The notes beneath the pieces are model-generated. The model was not told the origin of the DNA. It made no database searches and saw nothing but the letters and a program-made list of their open reading frames with translations. Shown in pieces: positions 13,571 through 17,025 of a DNA stretch of 17,025 nt. The first letter of the stretch is position 1. Each line of letters starts with the position of its first letter. The stretch comes from CBIHON01 sp966211965 (GTDB lineage Bacteria > Pseudomonadota > Gammaproteobacteria > Burkholderiales > Burkholderiaceae_D): the NCBI GenBank assembly GCA_966211965.1, contig CBIHON010000070.1, positions 1 through 17,025 on the forward strand. Reading direction: 5' to 3'. The position numbers and the translations under genes are program-made.

Positions 13571-13618
13571 TCAGGCAACCATTGGCTAAATCGACATACT
13601 TATGACTTAATCCGCCAA

Positions 13619-14620
13619 ATGACAAAATCGCCCAAAACCATCCGCATCGGCGTGCTGGTCTATCCCGGTTGCCTGCGCAGCAGCGCTGTCGTGCCGATCG
13701 ACGTCTTCAACATCGCCAACACGATTGCGCAACAGCGTCCGGCGGCACAGCGCGTACACATCCAGGGCATGTGGGTCGATGCCCGCGAACAGCGCACGAT
13801 CACCATCGACGGCTTGAGTTTTCAGACGCGCGCCGTCGCCGGCGAAAAACTCGATGCCCTGATGGTGCCAGGCGTCAATCATCAAACCCCTTACGACCTG
13901 GCGCACATGCTCGACCAATTGGAGCCGGAACAGGAGGCGCTGCGCTGCTTCGCGCGCAATGGCCGGTTGCTTGTTTCGAGCTGTTCCAGCACCTGCCTGG
14001 TGGCGCAATCCGGATTGCTGGATGGACGGCGCGCAACGACCAGCTGGTGGCTCAGCGCCTATTTCCGGAAGCGCTTTCCTGAAGTACACCTCGAAGGCGA
14101 AGAACTGGTAGTGCAGGACGGCAGCTTTGTTTCTTCCGGCGGCGTCACATCCTACCTCGACCTCGCGCTATGGCTGGTCGGCCATTTCGGCGGCGACGAA
14201 TTGCGGCAGATCACGGCCAAGGTGCTGGTGGCGGATGGCAATCGCACCAGCCAGGCTCCTTTCATCGCCAGCGCGATGATCCAGGGCGAAGGCCACGCAG
14301 TCATCGAACGCGCACGGCGCTGGCTCAATGAGCGGATGGACAAGCCCTGGGCCATGGCCGAGCTGGCCGAGTATTGCCACACCAGTCCGCGCACGCTGCT
14401 GCGGCGCTTCCAGGAATCGGAAGGCCTGAGCCCGATCCAGTACGCCCAGCGATTGCGGGTGGAACGGGCCAAGGCGCTGCTGGAATCGACCCGGCTGTCG
14501 CTGGAGGACATTACCAGCCGCTGCGGTTACGAGGATGTGTCGACCTTCAGCAAAGTGTTCAAGCGCTGGGCCCAGGTGACCCCACGGGAGTATCGGGGCA
14601 GGTTCGGGTTACGGGTTTAA
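13619..14620 (+). CDS. GlxA family AraC-type transcriptional regulator
   Basis: A 333-residue regulator. Residues about 8-190 form a DJ-1/PfpI-like (class I glutamine amidotransferase-like) domain with the nucleophile-elbow region LLVSSCSSTCLVAQSGLLDG (two Cys) and TTSWW typical of GlxA-type proteins. Residues about 235-328 form the AraC double helix-turn-helix (MAELAEYCHTSPRTLLRRFQ, then LEDITSRCGYEDVSTFSKVF and WAQVTPREYRGRF). The DJ-1-like part senses an unknown signal. In-frame starts at 13541 and 13556 exist, but they overlap the promoter; ATG 13619 fits the fold start (KTIRIGVLVYPG). Standing divergent from the MBL/MAPEG/4-TM operon, it is its likely activator. Confidence 0.92.
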   Translation: MTKSPKTIRIGVLVYPGCLRSSAVVPIDVFNIANTIAQQRPAAQRVHIQGMWVDAREQRTITIDGLSFQTRAVAGEKLDALMVPGVNHQTPYDLAHMLDQLEPEQEALRCFARNGRLLVSSCSSTCLVAQSGLLDGRRATTSWWLSAYFRKRFPEVHLEGEELVVQDGSFVSSGGVTSYLDLALWLVGHFGGDELRQITAKVLVADGNRTSQAPFIASAMIQGEGHAVIERARRWLNERMDKPWAMAELAEYCHTSPRTLLRRFQESEGLSPIQYAQRLRVERAKALLESTRLSLEDITSRCGYEDVSTFSKVFKRWAQVTPREYRGRFGLRV

Positions 14621-14807
14621 AGCGTTTGGTTATTAGTCGATGGCGGTGAGCCCGCTGGACCGGCGCATCCTTTATGCCGGACCGCGTAACCCCTGGGTAA
14701 ATGCCGAGCATGCGGTATGGTGCCGTGAAAACGGCGGGGAGTTTTTTCTGGACCCTCGCAAAGGACATGTCGTTCCAATTATCTCCAAGCCATCCGTCGC
14801 CTGTTCT

Positions 14808-15158
14808 TCAACCTTCCTGCCCGCACCTCCCTTTCGGCCCGGCGACGGTAAAATCAATCGGCCTCTCCGACTGCGGCCGTTCCCCTCCATCTCGATAGAC
14901 GTCCCGAATACGCACCCAATCCGCCTCGGCGCCACTGCGCAACATCGCGCACCGAACCAGGCGCACTTCCTTGGTAACGTAATCGATGCATGCCATCCCC
15001 AGCGGCACCCCGGCCGTCAAGGCGATGCGATAGAAACCGCTGCACCACTTGTCGCTGCACTTGTGCGTCCCCTCTCGGGCGCCACCACCAGCCAACATCC
15101 CGCTCGCTTGATTTATTTGTTTCGGCGCATCGAAAAAATGCTCATCGGGATTGTGCAT
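14808..15158 (-). CDS. possible hypothetical protein (116 aa)
   Basis: A 116-residue ORF in the gap between the GlxA-type regulator and the AbiEi-like gene. From about residue 34 the sequence looks coding, with mostly G/C-ending codons and a plausible fold (FYRIALTAGVPLGMACIDYV, EADWVRIRDVYRDGGERP). The first 30 residues are weak, so the real start may be the ATG at 15098 or later. No ribosome binding site is clear and no family was recognised. On the plus strand a longer frame (14640-16112) crosses it and is mainly a shadow of the AbiEi-like gene. The stretch 14621-14807 holds nothing I can assign. Confidence 0.35.
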   Translation of the reverse strand: MHNPDEHFFDAPKQINQASGMLAGGGAREGTHKCSDKWCSGFYRIALTAGVPLGMACIDYVTKEVRLVRCAMLRSGAEADWVRIRDVYRDGGERPQSERPIDFTVAGPKGRCGQEG

Positions 15159-15219
15159 AAACTAAACTTGCACGGTTATTCCAATAAAATGATCGGACCG
15201 CCACCAGGGAGTGTCTTCA

Positions 15220-16248
15220 ATGCCAACGCAACCCGACCTCGCCAGCCCCGAGACAAGCATTCTCAACGCCGCGCTGGAATCCTTGCGGGCTTTTGGTGTC
15301 GCGGTCGAACTGAGCACCGCCCCCCTGCAGGAAACCCACGTGCGCCTGCAGTACGGCGACAAGAGCGTCACCGGCCCGGTCCTGATCAAACGCAGCGTCA
15401 CCCCGGCCAACCTCGGCATGGTGGCGCAGCAATGGGCACAGTTGGACGAACCCTTGCTGGTGACCGACTACGTGACCGCGCCGGTGGCCGAGCGCCTGCG
15501 CGAGCTGAAAATCGAATTCGCCGACACGCTCGGCAACGTCTACATCCACACCCCGCCGCTGCTGATCTGGGTCACCGGCCGCAAGCCGGAACAAAAGCCA
15601 CAGGAAGAACGCGCCGCACGCATCTTCCAGCCGGGAGGTCTGAAAATGCTATTTGCCCTGCTGGCCAAGCCGGCACTGGTGAATGCTTCTTACCGCGATA
15701 TCGCCAAGGCGTCCGATGTGGCGCTAGGGACGGTGGCATGGGTGATGAACGATTTGAAGGAAACCGGATTCCTGAAGGATGGCGGTGTGGGTATGCGCAC
15801 CCTGAGCCAGCGGCGCGAGTTGCTGGATCAATGGGTCTTGGGCTATGCCCGCTTGCTGCGTCCGAAGTTCTTCGTGGGGCGGTTCCGCTCGCCGGCGCCG
15901 GATGCATGGCAGGACGCGCGCCCGCCGGTGCCGGGCGCGCAATGGGGCGGCGAAAGCGCGGCGGCGAAATTGAGCGCGCCGCTCAAGGCTGGTTTGACGA
16001 CGGTGTATCTGCCTGCGGGCGCGTCGTCCGAAGGCGATTTGATCAAGGCGTTTCGCTTGGTAAAGGACCATGCGGGCGAGGTCGAGATCCGGCAAAAATT
16101 TTGGTGCTTTGAACTGGCGGAACATACCGATGTGGTGCCGCCCTTGCTGGCGTATGCGGATTTGCTGGCCACGGCGGAGACGCGCAATATCGAGTGCGCG
16201 CGTGTGCTGTACGAGGGTTATCTGGGACGGTTTGTTGGTGTGGATTGA
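15220..16248 (+). CDS. AbiEi-type (type IV antitoxin-like) winged-helix regulator
   Basis: A 342-residue protein from the ATG at 15220, which has AGGGA at 15206-15210 as ribosome binding site; GTG 15211 is the in-frame alternative. The N-terminal about 125 residues contain PLLVTDYVTAPVAERLREL then FADTLGNVYIHTPPLLIWV. A winged-helix segment follows at about 138-187 (GGLKMLFALLAKPALVNASY, then VALGTVAWVMNDLKETGFL). The C-terminal part holds GAQWGGESAAAKL, IRQKFWCFELAE and VPPLLAYADLLATAETRNIE. I recall this layout from proteins annotated as AbiEi-family antitoxins (AbiEi_2). AbiEi antitoxins repress their own operon and counter the nucleotidyltransferase toxin AbiEii. No AbiEii-like gene follows, so this copy is an orphan, perhaps an ordinary regulator. 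Confidence 0.75.
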   Translation: MPTQPDLASPETSILNAALESLRAFGVAVELSTAPLQETHVRLQYGDKSVTGPVLIKRSVTPANLGMVAQQWAQLDEPLLVTDYVTAPVAERLRELKIEFADTLGNVYIHTPPLLIWVTGRKPEQKPQEERAARIFQPGGLKMLFALLAKPALVNASYRDIAKASDVALGTVAWVMNDLKETGFLKDGGVGMRTLSQRRELLDQWVLGYARLLRPKFFVGRFRSPAPDAWQDARPPVPGAQWGGESAAAKLSAPLKAGLTTVYLPAGASSEGDLIKAFRLVKDHAGEVEIRQKFWCFELAEHTDVVPPLLAYADLLATAETRNIECARVLYEGYLGRFVGVD

Positions 16249-16323
16249 GCGAGTCCGCGCAGGCGAGTTCTTTCGGCGCTGATTAAGGGCAGCTTCAGAC
16301 TGTTACCTGACGTTCGACATCAG

Positions 16324-16365
16324 AGCGTGACAGTCAACACCCGCCCCCTTGCTGCCAGTCACGCT
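16324..16365. repeat. short inverted repeat after the AbiEi-like gene
   Basis: AGCGTGAC (16324-16331) and GTCACGCT (16358-16365), 26 bases apart, in the 203-base gap between the AbiEi-like gene and the convergent secreted-protein gene. It may be a weak bidirectional terminator; there is no T tract. Nothing else in the gap was recognised. Confidence 0.3.
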
Positions 16366-16451
16366 TTCGAAAAGCAGACGTTCAACGTTGAGTTCACAGG
16401 CCCGCTCGCGGGTCGTCGTGGAACGGCAAGTTAGAACTTGAGGCTTCTCCC

Positions 16452-16964
16452 CTAATCAGCCATGCCGTAACTCCAGCTAACTTCAACCAGTTTATTGGCT
16501 TCGAACTGGAAAAATACATCGCTAAGTGCCTCGCCACCCATTTGGTAAAGGATAGAATTGGAACTGATTGCAGTTGGCGGACCGAGTGCAGCTTGAATCT
16601 GCGCCATCGACTGACCAAGCCGTATACCAAACGGCAGTACAAAACCCTTTGACCTAGTTGAAATTCCCCGCAAGACCCTCTTACCGCTACGCTGTCGTTC
16701 GAAACTAGCATGGAAGGTCTTGAAGGTCGCCTCATGCATCTCGACCTTAGGTCCTGCCTCATAAAGGCTCTCCACCGATACCCGATCTTTAATCGGATTC
16801 ACTTTTTTATACCTATCGAAGTACCAGTCCGCGTATTCAAAGAGCTTTTGTGCCATCACCTTGGCTTTGGTCTCATCGCATACGGACGTCACCAACAAAG
16901 GATCCTCTCGTGGTTCATTAGCCCGCACTGGACCGGCAAGCATCATGAACGCTACCGTTGCCAA
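16452..16964 (-). CDS. secreted protein of unknown function (start uncertain)
   Basis: At least 170 residues from the TTG at 16964. The N-terminus is a signal peptide (hydrophobic VAFMMLAG, cleavage likely after VRA near residue 15). With the open frame continued upstream (RLLILL before the TTG) it becomes a better signal sequence with an Arg, but no ATG or GTG is found before the window ends, so the true start may lie outside. The C-terminal part has a GIRLGQSMAQIQAALGPP motif, as in SmpA/OmlA-like small envelope domains, then DVFFQFEANKLVEVSW. Codons are AT-richer than in the genes to the left. The 17-bp motif at 16975-16991 lies directly upstream, so an insertion may have separated the gene from its original start. 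Confidence 0.6.
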   Translation of the reverse strand: MATVAFMMLAGPVRANEPREDPLLVTSVCDETKAKVMAQKLFEYADWYFDRYKKVNPIKDRVSVESLYEAGPKVEMHEATFKTFHASFERQRSGKRVLRGISTRSKGFVLPFGIRLGQSMAQIQAALGPPTAISSNSILYQMGGEALSDVFFQFEANKLVEVSWSYGMAD

Positions 16965-16974
16965 TAGGATTAAG

Positions 16975-16991
16975 AGCCTGTTTGAAAATGA
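16975..16991 (+). repeat. 17-bp motif, inverted copy of 32-48
   Basis: AGCCTGTTTGAAAATGA, identical to the minus strand at 32-48 and preceded by TTAAG. It points out of the right edge of the window. It could be an IS5-type terminal inverted repeat whose element lies outside the window. Confidence 0.4.
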
Positions 16992-17025
16992 AAATTTACT
17001 CGAACAACCGCTTGAGTAGCAGGTC

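Noticed and set aside
12769..13605. A 278-codon plus-strand frame.
   Set aside because: Antisense to the MBL-fold gene, which has clear metal-site motifs.
13541..13618. Longer N-terminus of the GlxA-type regulator (start at 13541).
   Set aside because: It would overlap the TTGACA promoter box and adds 26 residues outside the DJ-1-like fold.
14640..16112. A 490-codon plus-strand frame.
   Set aside because: From 15220 it is the shifted shadow of the AbiEi-like gene. Its first about 45 codons look faintly protein-like but no homology is recognised and nothing supports one protein.

Overview
The window looks like chromosomal DNA of a betaproteobacterium of the order Burkholderiales, most likely the family Oxalobacteraceae (Herminiimonas / Collimonas / Herbaspirillum relatives). 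This is inferred from the gene set and from the order yihY - wrbA - DUF2069 - D-2-hydroxyacid dehydrogenase, which I recall from that group; no database search was possible. Most of the window (about 3.7-16.2 kb) is GC-rich with G/C-ending codons. The first about 2.75 kb and the last about 0.6 kb are visibly AT-richer.

Region 1 (1-2764): an AT-richer stress-type module. It holds a secreted DUF4142 protein, a small periplasmic cupredoxin, an ECF sigma factor and a class I GTP cyclohydrolase (FolE paralogue). A sequence resembling an ECF promoter (TGAAAC-N17-CGTAAA) lies ahead of the first gene. Region 2 (about 2783-3648): a decayed, deleted IS3-family element on the minus strand, fused on its far side to the 3' half of an LprI/DUF1311-type gene that has lost its 5' end.

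Region 3 (3700-8765): housekeeping-type genes. YihY/UPF0761 membrane protein (minus) stands divergent from a four-gene plus-strand run: wrbA (possibly leaderless), a DUF2069 membrane protein, an FAD-linked D-2-hydroxyacid (probably D-2-hydroxyglutarate) dehydrogenase and a secreted DUF4124 protein. A TMEM165/GDT1-type cation transporter follows behind a perfect 22-bp inverted repeat.

Region 4 (8766-11250): gene-poor and rich in repeats. It has two small overlapping minus-strand ORFs, a 202-bp MITE-like element with terminal inverted repeats and flanking CTAG, a dispersed-type palindrome, cysK (minus), and an unassigned stretch. Region 5 (11251-14620): a GNAT-like protein, then a compact minus-strand operon (metallo-beta-lactamase-fold hydrolase, MAPEG/glutathione-transferase-like protein, 4-TM protein) divergent from a GlxA-type AraC regulator. 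Region 6 (14621-17025): an uncertain minus-strand ORF, an orphan AbiEi-type (type IV antitoxin-like) regulator with no toxin gene beside it, and a secreted protein of unknown function at the right edge.

The most interesting items are the ECF/cupredoxin/DUF4142/FolE module, the MITE-like element together with a 17-bp inverted motif found at both window edges, the 22-bp inverted-repeat element before the GDT1 gene, the regulator/MBL/MAPEG cluster and the orphan AbiEi-like protein. I saw no rRNA, tRNA, CRISPR array, prophage or complete defence system.
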